Part shown: one piece after another, positions 1-13,330 of the stretch | Position numbering within the stretch: position 1 is the first letter of the stretch | How the letters are laid out: every line of letters starts with the position of its first letter | Assembly (NCBI GenBank): GCA_008711295.1 | Contig: VUYV01000003.1 | Span: forward strand, 2,436,163 to 2,500,162 | Reading direction: 5' to 3' | Length of the DNA stretch: 64,000 bases | DNA from: Anarhynchus alexandrinus | Lineage: Eukaryota; Chordata; Aves; Charadriiformes; Charadriidae | Notes under the pieces: generated by a model | Told to the model about the DNA's origin: nothing | Seen by the model: the letters and a program-made list of their open reading frames with translations, nothing else | Databases searched by the model: none | Made by a program: the position numbers and the translations under genes

Positions 1-1189
1 TGCATTATATTTTCTTTAATACCAGCGACAACTTGCATGAAGCACGACGCATCAGAAAACACACCACATAAACCAGCTACCTTATAATTAGATGCCCTTG
101 AGAACATACATGCCCTGGAGACTCTGTAATAAGCCCCAGTATTCCATGATGCCCCTTCAATTTTCATGCTCAGAATTTTTCCAAAGAAAGGTGGTGAGGA
201 ATGGGGGCATAAGGTGAGTGCTTGTTGGCTGTTTTCCTAATGTGCTAGGACAAAGTCACTCAGCAACTGGAGAGTACTCCCCAGTCTCAGAGTCCAGATT
301 TAGCCACACAATCTGGCAATATGGCACTTAAAGCTGCTCATGGCTTCTAGAAAACCATCACATGGCCTTCTTCTACAAACTTCTCTGAAAATTGTCATTT
401 TTTATATGGTAACTATGAGATTAGTGAACCATTCACAATATATACAGGAAGAAAATATGTAATCACCATAACAGCATACCTAAACCTATCAAGACATTTT
501 GTTGTTGTTGTTGTTTTGATGAGAATTTAGTAAGTGTTTAGGTGAAGGAAATACATTCCTAATAATTTTACTGAGATCTCCAAATGGTATAAATATCATC
601 TGTATCCACAGAACACTTTCTCTAAGTAATTACCTTTCATGCAGTATCAGACAACGGGCCAAGGGGGAATACATGTAGACAGCGCCTAAGCGCAACCATC
701 TATTGTGCTTGCGAGGAATATAATCATCTTTCATTTATAGGTAACATGGCTATTCCCAGCCCAACCATATAGCATGCATTTGTTCTGTATGCTTCACTCT
801 ATTACAGCTGAGTAATTAAATAGCAACAGTCATGATTTCTTTTTTCTTCCTTGTTGCAGAATTTGTGTTGTTGGTGGTCTGAAATTTCTTCACTATCTCA
901 AAGTTCTTCAAATAGAATCTTTCTGGAGGGCAAGCCACATATATTAAAAACAGCAGCTGTGGTATTTAGCTGCACTTTGTTTACTGAGTCACACAGCACT
1001 AGTGACTAGTTCTCTTTCCTAATTCATCAAGGCGCTTAGAGTTTTCACTGCAGTGGCAGGACTCACCTGCTTAAAGTAGTCAAGTTGCTAATTGCTAAAT
1101 ATCCAGCTTTCTACATAATATAAAGTACTTAAGTGTATGTTCTATACACTAACATTATACTAACATGAATGAAAGGAAGATCCCAAAAA
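1..1189. other. Unique AT-rich non-coding sequence
   Basis: No coding exon, RNA gene or transposon could be recognised on either strand. The only simple repeat seen is a short (GTT)5 run at 501-515. Open frames are short and carry no family signature. Confidence 0.6.
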
Positions 1190-1821
1190 TGTGGCCCCAG
1201 TACTGAAGGAGAGTAGAGACATGAAAAGGCTGAGGTACTCACTGCCACCTTTACCTCAGTTTTCAGTGCTGAGGTTTCCCTTAGGACCCCCAGGTTTCCA
1301 CACCAGAAGGCTGAGCTCCAGGGGGAGAAGTACCTTGAACAGTATGGGAAGAGTAATTTAGGAACCAACATATACAGGTCTACTAGACAGTTGGGATGCA
1401 TCCACAGGTGCTCTGTGGACCACATCACTTAGTTAATGTGAGGTCACTCTCTACTAGCCTCAAAGGGTCATAACAATCAGCGATATCACCCATCACCAGA
1501 AAAGAAAAAAAAAAGGAGGTGAATCCAGGGAACTACAGGCTAGTCAGGCTCACCTTAGTCCCTGTGAAGGTCACAGAGCAAGGCCATTTATGGGAAGTCA
1601 TACGGAGCAAGGCCATTTATGGGAAGTTATTGTTAGGCACTTGAACAAGAAGGTAGCTGGGAACAGCCGCACAAGTTTATCAGAGCAAATAACCCTTGAC
1701 TAGCTTGACTGCTTTCTTTTTTTTTTAAATCACTAAGAGCAAGGGGAGCGCACTGGATATTGTGTACCTTAAGTCTAGGAAGGTCTTTGACATCATCTCC
1801 TACAGAACCTTGGTATTCAAT
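1190..1821 (+). mobile_element. CR1 retrotransposon fragment, decayed ORF2 (linker and N-terminal RT)
   Basis: Decayed plus-strand piece of CR1 ORF2, the endonuclease/reverse transcriptase protein of this LINE family. About 1190-1430 follows the linker upstream of the RT domain: a run reading like GPVLKE, then 'aaaaggctgaggtact', then 'gggatgcatccac' near 1394. About 1517-1560 encodes PGNYRLVSLT, matching the conserved PGNYRPVSLT block at the start of RT. About 1751-1815 resembles the VYLDFSKAFDTVSH block with stops. The frame is broken many times and the parts between conserved blocks are lost, so it is a fossil. A poly-T run near 1710 and a 29-bp tandem duplication (1576-1633) interrupt it. 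Family assignment rests on recalled CR1 consensus features, not on an alignment. Confidence 0.75.
1576..1633. repeat. Two-copy 29-bp tandem duplication inside CR1
   Basis: The 23-base string that starts 'gagcaaggccatttatggga' and ends 'agt' occurs at 1576-1598 and again at 1605-1627, giving a 29-bp period. It lies inside a decayed CR1 fragment and probably arose by local slippage. Confidence 0.85.
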
Positions 1822-2003
1822 CTCAATGACTTTTTTGCCTCAGTCTTCACTGGCAAGGACTGCAGCCACACTGCCCGTGATGCAGAATGCAAAAGCCAGG
1901 ATTGGGAAAATGGAGAACCGCCCACTGTAGAAGAAGATCAAGTGCGGGACCACCTGAGGAACCTGAAGGTGCACAAGTCCATGGGACCTGATGAGATACA
2001 TCC
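1822..2003 (+). mobile_element. Second CR1 ORF2 fragment, cut by assembly gap
   Basis: Plus-strand CR1 ORF2 linker/RT segment with an open frame. It reads [12 protein letters not shown], then [11 protein letters not shown], then KSMGPDEIHP, immediately before the gap at 2004. These blocks belong upstream of the VYLDF block already seen at 1751-1815, so this is not a simple continuation of the preceding fragment. It must be a separate insertion or a rearranged piece. It is closer in sequence to the long minus-strand copy at 46633-48795, which has matching [12 protein letters not shown] and GPDEIHPR blocks. The 305-residue open frame spanning this piece and the gap is an artefact of translating Ns. 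Confidence 0.85.
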
Positions 2004-2504
2004 NNNNNNNNNNNNNNNNNNNNNNNNNNNNNNNNNNNNNNNNNNNNNNNNNNNNNNNNNNNNNNNNNNNNNNNNNNNNNNNNNNNNNNNNNNNNNNNNN
2101 NNNNNNNNNNNNNNNNNNNNNNNNNNNNNNNNNNNNNNNNNNNNNNNNNNNNNNNNNNNNNNNNNNNNNNNNNNNNNNNNNNNNNNNNNNNNNNNNNNNN
2201 NNNNNNNNNNNNNNNNNNNNNNNNNNNNNNNNNNNNNNNNNNNNNNNNNNNNNNNNNNNNNNNNNNNNNNNNNNNNNNNNNNNNNNNNNNNNNNNNNNNN
2301 NNNNNNNNNNNNNNNNNNNNNNNNNNNNNNNNNNNNNNNNNNNNNNNNNNNNNNNNNNNNNNNNNNNNNNNNNNNNNNNNNNNNNNNNNNNNNNNNNNNN
2401 NNNNNNNNNNNNNNNNNNNNNNNNNNNNNNNNNNNNNNNNNNNNNNNNNNNNNNNNNNNNNNNNNNNNNNNNNNNNNNNNNNNNNNNNNNNNNNNNNNNN
2501 NNNN
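2004..2504. other. Assembly gap (501 N)
   Basis: Run of 501 undetermined bases inside CR1 sequence. The CR1 section missing between the flanks (RT core) would be roughly a kilobase in an intact element, so either the gap length is nominal or part of the element is deleted. Confidence 0.98.
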
Positions 2505-2518
2505 CAAAAAAAAAAAAA

Positions 2519-3293
2519 GGCTAGTTCTGCACCTAGGACAAAACCAAACCAAAACAAGAAAACAGACAAACAAAACATGCATCAATATAGGCAATTGGAT
2601 AAGTAGCAACCCTGTAGAAAATGATTTGGAGCTGCATCAGACCATCAATTCAACATTGGCCACCGGTGAAACTTTGTAATAATGATGACTATATACTTGC
2701 TGGGCTGCACTACCAAAAGCACAGTCAGTAGTCAAGGGCAGTGATTCTTCTCTACCTGAAACACATCAAGATACATGTGGAATGTTATGTACATTATGTC
2801 CAGTTTGTGGTTCTCCAGTGCAAGAGAGAGATCAAAAAACTGGAGAGAATCAAGTGGAAGGCTACTAAGATGGTGAGAGAGCTGGAGTACATGAAATAAA
2901 AGGAGAGGCTGAGGAAGCTCTGTTTTGCCTCAAAAAAAGGCAGCTATCTAGGGATCTAACTGCACTCTTCTGCTACCTAAAGCTGGGCTATAAACAAGAC
3001 TGAACCAAACAGTTCTCAGAGGTGTTGGTTTGGTTTTGTTGTTTTTTTTTGTTTGTTTGTTTGTTTGTTTTGGTTGGTTGGTCAGTGGTTTTGGTTTTTT
3101 GATTTATTTTTTTTTTTCGCTAGGCACTGAAACAGCTTGCCCAGGAAGACCGTGGAATCTCCATCATTGCTGACAGTGAAAGTCTGACTGAATAAGCCCT
3201 GAGCAACCTGACCAAACTTTGAAGTGGGCCCTGCTTTAAGTAGACTAGCTGACCCTCTGAGGTCCTGTCTCACCTAGACTATTCTGTGATTTG
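2519..3293 (+). mobile_element. CR1 3'-half fragment, strongly decayed
   Basis: Plus-strand 3' portion of CR1. It starts with 'tctgcacctaggac', which fits the HLDHG/HLG block after the RT core. It continues through 'gctgggctgca', a LWS-type region ('tccagtttgtggttc'), 'gagagagctggagtac' and 'aaaggagaggctgagga', which match the ORF2 C-terminal coding region. The 3' UTR reaches a degraded octamer tail ('attctgtgattt', about 3282-3293). Two low-complexity blocks interrupt it: A/C-rich at 2537-2577 and G/T-rich at 3024-3118. There are many stops and indels, so it is non-functional. It may be the 3' end of the element at 1822-2003 across the gap. Confidence 0.75.
3024..3118. repeat. G/T-rich low-complexity tract, (GTTT)n core
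   Basis: About 95 bases made almost only of T and G, with a (GTTT)n run and then TTGG repeats, ending in poly-T. It sits within a CR1 3' region and displaces the expected sequence. Confidence 0.9.
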
Positions 3294-6200
3294 AAACTTC
3301 TGTCATTATAATACAGAGGCTTCTAAAGGATATACCTAAATTGTGAAACCAAATGCATAGCAAAGGTGACAACTGCATGTATCTCTTCTGTTATAAATGG
3401 CCATGGTATAAGATGCTGTACTATTTATTATGAATTAGAAGAGTATCCTTAGCGAAAGAGCTGAGCTTTCATTAATGTTGGTCTGACATTTGCAAAATTG
3501 ATTTGTTTTGACATTTAGAGCACTTCTGTTGTAATGTGGACTCATGTCTGACATTAAGTAAAGTAAATTACAGTGGTTTTGCTTAAAAGCTTCCCATAGA
3601 ACACTATTATTTTACAATGCAGATGACAACTGTTCTAGCAGAAGCAGGCATATTTTAAAAAACAGAGCAGGTATACTGACTTATCTGGAAACAAAATCCT
3701 TAAATGAAGAATATCTAAAGCATTAAATGTTGGTGACTGGAAATAAATGAATGCTCACACAACTTCAAGGCTTAGTCATAAAACTTGGAATCCAATTAAA
3801 AGTTTGAGGTAATGCATCAAGAACCTTATCCACATTTTTATCTTAAGAGAAAAAAAAATGGCTTATATCTTAAAAAGAAATAGGAATAACCTGAGAGAGC
3901 ACAAGAGAAACTAACTCAAACTCTTATTTTGGCAGTACTACAGGTCTTTTACTCATCTTGGTTTACATTTGAAATGCATAAATTAATCACATAAGCAAAA
4001 GAGACCAAGTTAAAAAGAGGTGGCTAATTTCCCTCTGAATGAATCTTATATCTGAATGTTCATCTAATATTAAATTTTGTAGTTTTCTTCTGATGCATTA
4101 TAGTGATTCAAATGTTATTTTGGATTCAATTTTCTATTATTTAACCACAATTTATAACACATCACAGGGTTCTCCTGGGATTTATATCTGAAAAGTATAC
4201 AAGGCAGGGTCCAAGACTGTAATCCACAGTATTATATTCCTATTCTCGCAGATTGAAACTCCAGGAATGAAGTTCAAGTAAGCTTTACGATTAATCATAC
4301 ATGCACTGAATATCACAACAAACAAGAACTACTCCGGCATGCCTTCCTTTTTCCCCCACTTTCATCCTCCCATGGTAAAGGTGAATGATGGCATAAAAGC
4401 ACCACTGCACCCGATAGTAACCACTTGGGGAATCCCCATGCTTTGTGGGCTCCCCAGTTAACCATGGTAGTTTTCTGTCCCCTGGGTATCTCTGCAGGCC
4501 ACACTGTCTAATATATTAAGCAATGTACTGCCTCCAGCTTTTCTGTGAGCTCAGCAGTGACAGCAGACCCAGATGGAGCCTTTCATCCCCTTTGCTTTCT
4601 GTATTCTCTTCCGTATTATGATACCTTGGCTTGTTTGCCAGTTTCCCATGATTTCCAGATGGTCTCACAGGACTCTGCTAGACAGATCCAAAACTGCTTA
4701 ATTTCCAAGATCAATTGAAATCAAACCAATGTGGTCAACGTGCATAGCACACATGCAGATGTTAAATGTCTTCCAATATCCCTTTCTTAAATTTTCGTCT
4801 CAATTATGTCAATACCACAGAACTCCAAGAGGAATTATGCAAAGCTGGAAATGCACTTTTGTATATTTCTTTCTTTCCAAAGCCGAACAGAGCAAGTGAG
4901 TGAGTGTGTGCATGGTATTCTTTCATATGATGATCTTTTCCATATCTTATAACTTACCTCTGTTAAACGGTGCACTCATATCTCAAAATGGGTTTTGACA
5001 TAAACATGGTATTCAAGATGAAGTCTTGTCATCAGCTCTATGACATTTATTTTCACAGCTGCTTTCTAAACTGTTATGTCTCCACCCTAATATTTCTTGT
5101 CTGCTCCTCCACTAAATTGTCCACTTCGACATAAAGATCTTCTGCTTAATGGTGACAATTAAATTTAACTTACATCTTGGAAATGTGTAATTAACTGAAA
5201 TTATTTGTTCTGAAACAAAGTGAACTCCATTTGTCAACTCTATAGACAACCACCACTCTGTTATCTTTCCTGGATCATCCTCCCCCCTAGTCTTTTCCAG
5301 ACTTCACCAAATTAATGATTTTGTGAGAGCTATGAATTCTTCCCTCTTAGGATATTCTCTCTTTGTTTATTATCATAAAGGAATATGTAATATCAAGCTT
5401 GTGAGAACTCAAATATCACACATTTTATTCTGAGGGACAGCTCTAGAACCCACATTATCTGTAGTCTTTCAGCTTTACTTTTCTTACTATATGCAACAGA
5501 AACATCCTAATAGTATATCCTCCTCTGGCAGCCTCAACTTTTTATGTCAGTTCATTTGCAGAACGTACGCATATTTTAAAGTACACATACAAAAAAAAAG
5601 GAAAATAAAAGGCCTGTCCTATTAAAACTGGAATTTAAACCCACAATTAAATTGTATTTTTTCCACTGACTTTGCATAGGTCCTGCATTAAATAAACTAT
5701 GTTTTAAGGACTCTTAATTTGAAAATAAAACAAGCTCAATTTGATTATTCTTAGAAATCTGAGTACCGTTTCTAATACCTTGTAGACCGTTACAATTTTT
5801 CAAAATTTTTTTAGGGATGGAATGAAACAGCTCAAGGGCAGAAATTCATGAATTTGCATTTTAATACATTTCTGCAGATTGATACGTCAAGCCAACAACA
5901 TCATCATAAGTTTACTAAGGCAGAGCGAACCAATATTTATATATGAAATTTCAGTTTAATAGGGAAAGGACTTCTATCAAAACTATTTTATATACTTCTC
6001 TTAGTTGATATTTTTCACTACCAATGTTATGACTGTAACTGGCGTTCAGGGACAGTTGAAACCTTAAAGCCACATTATTAAAGATCAGTAGATAACTATT
6101 AATTTGATAATTAACTGTGCGAAGAGGAGCTTAATAAAAAAAATGCTTAAGATTTTTTTAACTGCTGTTTTCATTGTTCACTAATGAAGATGTAAGAAAT

Positions 6201-9200
6201 CAGTAGTCTCAGCATCACTTCCAACAGTGTTAAATCATTGTCCTTGAGAAGGCAATTATAATACTTCATATGTGCCTCTATTGATCTGAAAGAGTAGTAC
6301 CACTTATATTTTCTAATCATGCTAAGAAATCTGTAAACATTAAAAATGTTCCAAATTATGCACTATTGCTTTCCTTGCCATTTTCATTTCCAGTGACTAA
6401 TGAACATCAAAAGCTAGGGAATAATTTAAAAGTCCACAGGTAATTACTGGAAAGTAAACTGGATCATTAGTCTATGACTTTTACACTGAGTAAACTGCTC
6501 AGTACATGATCGCCATTGTTATTCAACACTTGTAGTTGCTTTATCACAGAATCAATAAGAATTCGCAGTCTATCAAGATGGGCAAATTTGTGTCCCCTGG
6601 TATCATGTAAAATAAGTATTAGTAATCTTGCAATTAGATATAATACTGTCTTTAGTGAAGTAGCACTTTTACACACTGTTTAATAAATGGACAATATCTT
6701 CAGGTTAATTAACATGTTGGATTATAGCGTTGGATTTCTGTGTTTACAGGTATCAGATGCATTTGCACTTTGTTCTTAACATTTGTGTTAAAAATGAAAT
6801 GTTAATGCTTCTAGATCTTAAAAGACCTTTTGTTGTTGTTTTTAAAGTATTTCTACTCCCTAAACTCAAACACTTTTAGGAAGTGTGTCAAATCCAAACA
6901 ATCATGCAAATACATCTGAAATGAGCTTCACATTAGCAGACTTCATAGCAAACAGCTTACCATAAATGCACATCTGCGGTGGTTGCAGGAAATAAATAAA
7001 CCCATGTTGGGCCTTTGCTTATATTTGCCATCACACTGATGCTGCTTCACAAAGCAACCCTCAACAACCCAATATCCTGAAACACTTCTGTTTCAAGTGT
7101 GTATATACACTTTCTACATCAAAACCTCATTGGTTGAGGCTCCTGTGCATTGTATCTATAAGGAATAAGTGTCAGAAACAGACACTAGCATTATGGTGTA
7201 TACTGACCTCTCCAGATCGAAGTCATAAGCAATTATATGTTTTCAGATTCAACACAGTTATTGCATTAACTGCAAAAGACTTTGTTAGGCTGCTTGATTA
7301 AAGGCTAATCTCAATAACCACAAAGGAGCATAGAGGAACAGCATGAGGCTGAGGAACACCAGTAATCCAGTCAGAGCCACCAGAAGTCCCTGACCTGGCT
7401 CCTTCCAGGGCCATCAAAGGAGAAGTATCAATCAAACCATTGGCCTGGAGCAACACTCCTCACAATGGCAGAGGCTCTTGGATCACCTCGCAGACCAAGT
7501 GGGGTTCTTGCCTACCACTTCTCAAGTATAGGAGAGCTTTGCTAGAATCTTTTCCTTATTTTTTCAGATTTTAAAGATGCCAATATTATTTACCTCATTA
7601 AAAACTGCAAATCAGCTGACAGAACTGAAGCTCATGAAAAGATTATACTTGAAAAAGTGTCTTTATTGAAAAGCAGAAATTTAGCAAAAAAAAAAAAAAT
7701 TACCAAATCCAGAATTTGGGGAAATTTCAATTAGCTTTCACATAAAGAAAAGTCAGTCATTATTCTGTATCATACAGTCATTATATAGGCATAATATACT
7801 GTTATTTCTTTATTCTCCCATATACCTTTATCAAAGGGTATACTAGGCTGTAATGCTATCCAAACTTCTAGAGCTGCTAAGTTTTCAGCTAAACAAGCTC
7901 CGAAGGTCATAATAAAACCCAAATGCCATAATATATACTGTCTTAAATGGATTACCACAAGTGAGTAATCTCTGCCTTAGAAGAATGCACACAGCAGACA
8001 TACATGTACACAAACCCTGTTTGAGCTTCTGAACTTCCTTTCAGTTTATCTAGAAAAGGGAAGGTGCACTGAAGTATCTCCAAGTGAAGAATCTGGTAAG
8101 AACCCTCCCAAAATCGCTACCAATGCTGCTAGTCACAGTGTTGTCTCTGGAAAATGCTAATAGCTCTCTGAACTCTCCACATCCACTGGTAAGATTCATA
8201 GTAAATTACTGATTATCAAAATATTTAGCTATTCTTAAAATGTCAACTTGGTATCTAAAAGATCGTATGGTAAATAGAACCAATTTAGTATCATACAGAA
8301 GATCCCAATTTTTTATTATATAAATGACTCCACACACACTAATAAAGCAAAAAAAACCCAAACAAACAAGTCTCACATTCTCACCATATGAGCAGGTCAT
8401 CTAATAAATAAATATATAGAGAAAGCAAGAATTTTCAGTACTATAGAAGCTGAATGCAAATGATGGTAGAATTCAGAAAGATAAGCTCTCTCTTTACATA
8501 GTTTCAAAAATATCAGTTATTCTTAATGTTTCTTCTGAATGCATAAGCAGTTACCTCTTGAGTACCATGGGAGCACTTAAATACAGAAAAGTAGTAGGAT
8601 AAGAGGAGACATGATGAATCAATAATAAACTGTACTTCATGATGACCTGCCTTGCTCTGTAGTAGAAAACCCAGAGTCGGGGACTCCGAACATTCCAACA
8701 GAAAAATTAAAAAAAAAAAAAAAAAACTAATTAAAAAACACTTCTTTAACAAAACCAAATTCTATTCCATTGTGATTATTTCTTACTGAAAACAAAGTCA
8801 ATGTGTTTTACTTACAGCAAAAGCTGGAATAGAACATTAAGTCTTGATTCTCATGTACTTTCCTCTGACAGCCATGTGAGCCACTATAACTGTCATTCAA
8901 AAGCTAGCAAGAAAAACTGCCAGTTCTGATTACTGTGCTTTATACAAATACTAGACACATATAAGTGAAGTTGTATGGCATAAGAAATTAGACAGAAAAG
9001 TATCCTGGGTTGTCCAAATTAAAAGCAGAGGTAACAGCTATTTCTGAGAGGACAGTTAGTACAAAATATAGCAAGTCCTTTAATAAAAGGAAGGGAGAAG
9101 CTGTGGTAGGCATCTTTGTGACAGCTAAAGGGTTTGAGTTCATTGTTGGCGTTGCAGGATGTGCAGTCCTAACAGAATGCAGGTATGGCTCCTCACAACC

Positions 9201-11270
9201 AACAACTTATTTTCTTCCTACTGATGGACTTCAAGGGCTTTAAGAAAAAAAAATCCAAACCACCATAAAACCACCACCACCCTCCAGGATAACAATCCCT
9301 AAATATTACACGACTGTCACCGTTCTAGGAACAAGCAAAAATGATTCTTTTGCATTTTGACACCATCAGATCATTTCTGCTTCCTCTTTGAGACAGGTTT
9401 ACTGACAAGTGATTTTCAAAATAACTGAGAATGGCACAAGAATGGCAGTCAAAAGGGAATAATCCTACCAGCTCCATACAACCAAAGTTCTCCTATTCTG
9501 ATGTTGAACATCAGTGTCAGCAAAACCAGAACAACAAAGCTCAGTCCCCATGACCATTTCATTCTTGTTTTCTTCCCTGAAAATGCCTGCTAAGATACGA
9601 ACTATTCTCATACTGAATTTTATCATAAAAACACCTTTGTTTCGGAGGGTATCTTAAGATAACATACAGGCTATTTTTTATTTGATGAATTCATACTGAA
9701 ACTACATAAAGAAGAAAGTAAATTCTTTTTTCTAGAGCAAGAGATTAGAAGAAAACAATATTGTAATAGTAGTATCATGAATTATAAAATTTGAATACTT
9801 TATCTTTGTTGATTCAGCATCAGAACTGACAGTGAAATGCTTTAACGAAAAGAAGGATATAGTGATATGCACATAATGTATTGGAGGACAATTGTGACCT
9901 ATGTTTAAAATGTGCACATCCAGCTTGTAGGAATTTGGAAAACTAGGTAAAGTAGATGGTTTTCACTGTGTACATGCAAAATCAAGACATTTGGAGTAAA
10001 GAGACCTGGTTTAAACGTATGGAGTTTTTCTTCCTACTCTAAAATAATTCAGATACATTTAACTTAATACATGATTTTCAAAGAACACTAAAAGTACAGG
10101 CTACTCTAGCAGAAAAACAATGACCAAAACATGTAACCAAGCAGATGATTCCAATGGGTTAATATGCATAGATATTGAAGTAAAATGAAAGCAAGAAGGG
10201 GAAAAACATAATACATTCACAGAGCAGTTATGGGAGATGAGGGACTGGTTCAAAGCACATGGAAACAGAGAAATTAGTATTACGGGAATTCTTATTAGTC
10301 CCATAAGAAATGCACTCTAAGTGCGATTTTTTTTTCTCATACATTTCCTGAATAAATCAACCTTCTGAAAATCAGGTTTGGCCTGCTGCCACTCACTTGC
10401 TTCATTTGCTGACTTTTCACAGTCAGCACTTCACCACTCTGTAATGCCTGTTTACATGACAGGAATTTAAAAGGATGAACAGATATTAAAGAAGTCATGC
10501 AAGAATATAGTATAAACTTTAATGAAAAGTAAGGTTACTTTAGAGTCACTGTCACTGACCCTAGGGGCCAAATTCAAAGCCCACTGACCCCAAAATAAAG
10601 GTCAGTCTTTTTATGTCTTGTTTTTATCTCTTTAAACCTCAAAATAGAGATGTTTCATATTATCAGACTGGATACTTATGATTATTATTCCCTTTGCAAA
10701 ATTAAAGAGAAATATTATAATCAAGGTAAGTAAAGAACAGCAAGAATTCACCTTGTTAACATTTTTTATAGATATAGTTTTAAAAATATTTACATTAGCA
10801 GCTGAGACAGAATGGCACAAAGAACCACAAGAGGCTCCAGACTTGTCCCATTGTAGCAAGTGAAAGTTTGAGTGACCACTGAGTAGGACAACCACCAAGA
10901 AAAAAAAAAAAACACCCTAAGTCCAGCATTCCTTTCAGACCCTTCAGGGAAGACAACAACACTGTCTTCTCTGACACTTTCAGGAAAATTTCTTTGTCTT
11001 GCTCTGCTCACATTCCAAGCTAGCAGGAAGGATACCAGCCAACTCTGCTCTAAAAATCATGTGCACAAAACTACTAAGACATCATGGCACAGAAAACATA
11101 GTTGGTTTTATAAGCTCAGTGGCATAGCTCCAGTAATCTTCCAGATCAGATAAATTGAAGCAAATGTGATTGTTGCTTCCATTAAGCAAATGAGCACAAA
11201 TTCCAGGTATATATGAACGGAGATGGTGATGTAGGTGGTATCTCATTATGGATCCCTTTCCTAAGCCAGT
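3294..11270. other. Unique AT-rich non-coding sequence
   Basis: About 8 kb without a recognisable exon, RNA gene or transposon. Small homopolymers are present, for example the poly-A runs near 7685-7697 and 8709-8726. An octamer-type ATTTGCAT is seen near 5853. Short open frames such as those at 9010-9243 and 6467-6676 (minus) have no domain signature or supporting splice signals. Confidence 0.55.
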
Positions 11271-11354
11271 ATTTATAATTATTTAGAATATAATTTATCA
11301 TATGTTTATAATTATTTAATTTATAATATATTTATAATAATTATTTAGAATTTT
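11271..11354. repeat. AT-rich imperfect tandem repeat (TTTATAATTATTTA-like unit)
   Basis: Three imperfect copies of a unit close to 'tttataattattta' occur in succession with AT spacers. The arrangement suggests slippage-driven expansion, possibly an old microsatellite. Confidence 0.75.
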
Positions 11355-11652
11355 ACATTGCTAAGTATATGACACACCGGGATTTTGAAAACTCAGTTGC
11401 TTAAAAAGTCAAAATTCCTCACCACAGAAAGCAAGGATGCTCTACACAAAAGGAAGCTCCATGCTTTGCTAATAACTAAACATAAACTTGCCGAACTTTT
11501 GATCAGATAAGGAAGTCTTACATTGTTTCTGAAGCTCATTAAATTGAAACTCCTACAGAGAAAAAGTTCTGCATATGTTGGCTTAACCGCAGAGTTTAAC
11601 TGTGGTTCTCCCTGAAGTGTCCAAAATTACTTATGAAACACTGTTTTTATTT

Positions 11653-11738
11653 CAAAAAAACCCCAAAACAATAACAAGAAAACCCCAACCCCAAATAAGC
11701 AAACAAACAAATAAGAACCAAAACACAAACAAAACAGA
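11653..11738. repeat. A/C-rich low-complexity tract
   Basis: About 85 bases of A with interspersed C runs (CCCC, then CAAA repeats). This is one of at least ten such tracts in the window and contains no gene signal. Confidence 0.9.
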
Positions 11739-11739
11739 A

Positions 11740-12250
11740 AGCCACTGCAACCTCAGCAGAACAGCTAATTTTCCTTGCCTTCCCTGTAGGCATCACACAT
11801 CCTCACAGAATAATGGATGCACTCGGGAGCTGCTGGTGTCAGGACACATTGTTAACCATTGCCAATTAGCTCCGTTTCCACTAGAGGGAATGGGAGTTGA
11901 AAGCAGCTGGCACTGCAAAAGACTGGAACTTTAAATTAAGCATAAATTGCAATACAGTAGACAGAAATTGCCATCCTAACCATCTTAATAAATACTGGCA
12001 TGTATTGAAGTGACGCTACCCACTGCCTTCCACAATGCAAACAGCCTGGCACTCCTTGGTTGCCATGGAAACTGCAGGATCGCTCCCATCACACCATCCT
12101 CCCGTTTTAAATTCTGCTGCAGCACTGAAGCATCATTTCCACTGCACAACAGCATACATTTATTACCGAAGAATTCCGCTACTACATCATCACATTGCAA
12201 GGTCACAAAAATAAGGAAATTTACAACACGCAAAAAATCTGTGCAAGTTT
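11740..12250. promoter_or_regulatory. Candidate conserved non-coding element with an RFX X-box-like site
   Basis: This stretch is balanced in composition, free of recognised repeats, and differs from the AT-rich flanks. It contains GTTGCCATGGAAAC at 12059-12072, one base away from the palindromic RFX X-box GTTGCCATGGCAAC. It also holds CCAATTAG (about 11860), GTTAACC (about 11851) and a CTGCTGCAG string (about 12113). X-boxes bind RFX factors and are common in ciliary and immune gene control. Whether this is a working enhancer is inference, because conservation could not be checked. Confidence 0.3.
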
Positions 12251-13330
12251 CAAGTGCCTGCCTTACAGATCACAACATTAGAAACAGAGTCCTATGAATA
12301 GAAAAGTGCCACCAACATTCTAGGTGAAGTAAAAAATACATACCTCTCCTTCTTTACTTTTCTGTGGGGAAAGAAAAGCTATTCTCAGTTGTTTAAAACA
12401 TAAGACTTTATGGTTTTCATTGTCCCAGACTGTCTGTACAGTTTCATTCTTGCACACTTGGAAAAAAACAAGCTAACACACAGAATACATTGTGGTAAGT
12501 AATTAAAACCTGTATTAAACAAAAAGAATGTATGCTTGCTATATGAGACCCATGACGCCTAAATATTGGTAATATAACCAGCTTCTCACATCTTCTGTGG
12601 TCATGAACTGCTGTGCTTGTGACTGCTCTAATGGAGAAGAGCAGCTAAAATGTTGAACAGGAAGCATAATAAAACTTTAGCATGGCAAAAGAGAGCAGAA
12701 CTATAGCCAACATACACCTTCTTGCTATCCATTCACCAGCCACCTCAGAAATTACACGATTTGTTATAGAAAGTGCAGGTCACATCTGATTGCAATAATG
12801 ATTTTGAATGAAACAAACATGCCCTTCACTAGAAGCATTTCTAATGCATCATCCATTGCTATTTCTATTCTTACATAACTCTAAAAATCCACTTCTGCTA
12901 CTAAGAGTTAAAACCTCTCTTGGGCTTTCACACAAAAATATACATATGTGTGAAGAGTGACTATAGCTTTAATTACTTCACAGGGCTTTAATTACTTGAA
13001 TGAGTAGACTGCAATAAGCAGCATCAATGCAAGCCTGGGTAACAAAAGCACTGTAATTATTACAAGTCCTCAACATTTTATTTTTTTTTAAACACAGATT
13101 TAACATTTCAACACACATACTAGACACATATAATGCTTATTTACTAACTGTTCTCTATTCTATCCCTCTACTCCTACTGGGACTTTAATCCCCCAAAACA
13201 AGGTAATTGAGCTCAGAACTTCAAACATTACTGATTTTTATGTATTTGATGTGTTTTACAATCGCTAAGCTTCTGGAATACCTCGTTTGCTGTTTCTCTT
13301 GAGTTCCTGTGATGTCCCATGTTAGAAGCC

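Noticed and set aside
1762..2679. 305-residue open frame on the plus strand
   Set aside because: It spans 501 Ns. Only its left part is real coding-derived sequence, and that is CR1 ORF2.
6545..6580. 'atcacagaatcaataag' as a CR1 minus-strand tail
   Set aside because: The next bases do not continue into CR1 3' UTR sequence.
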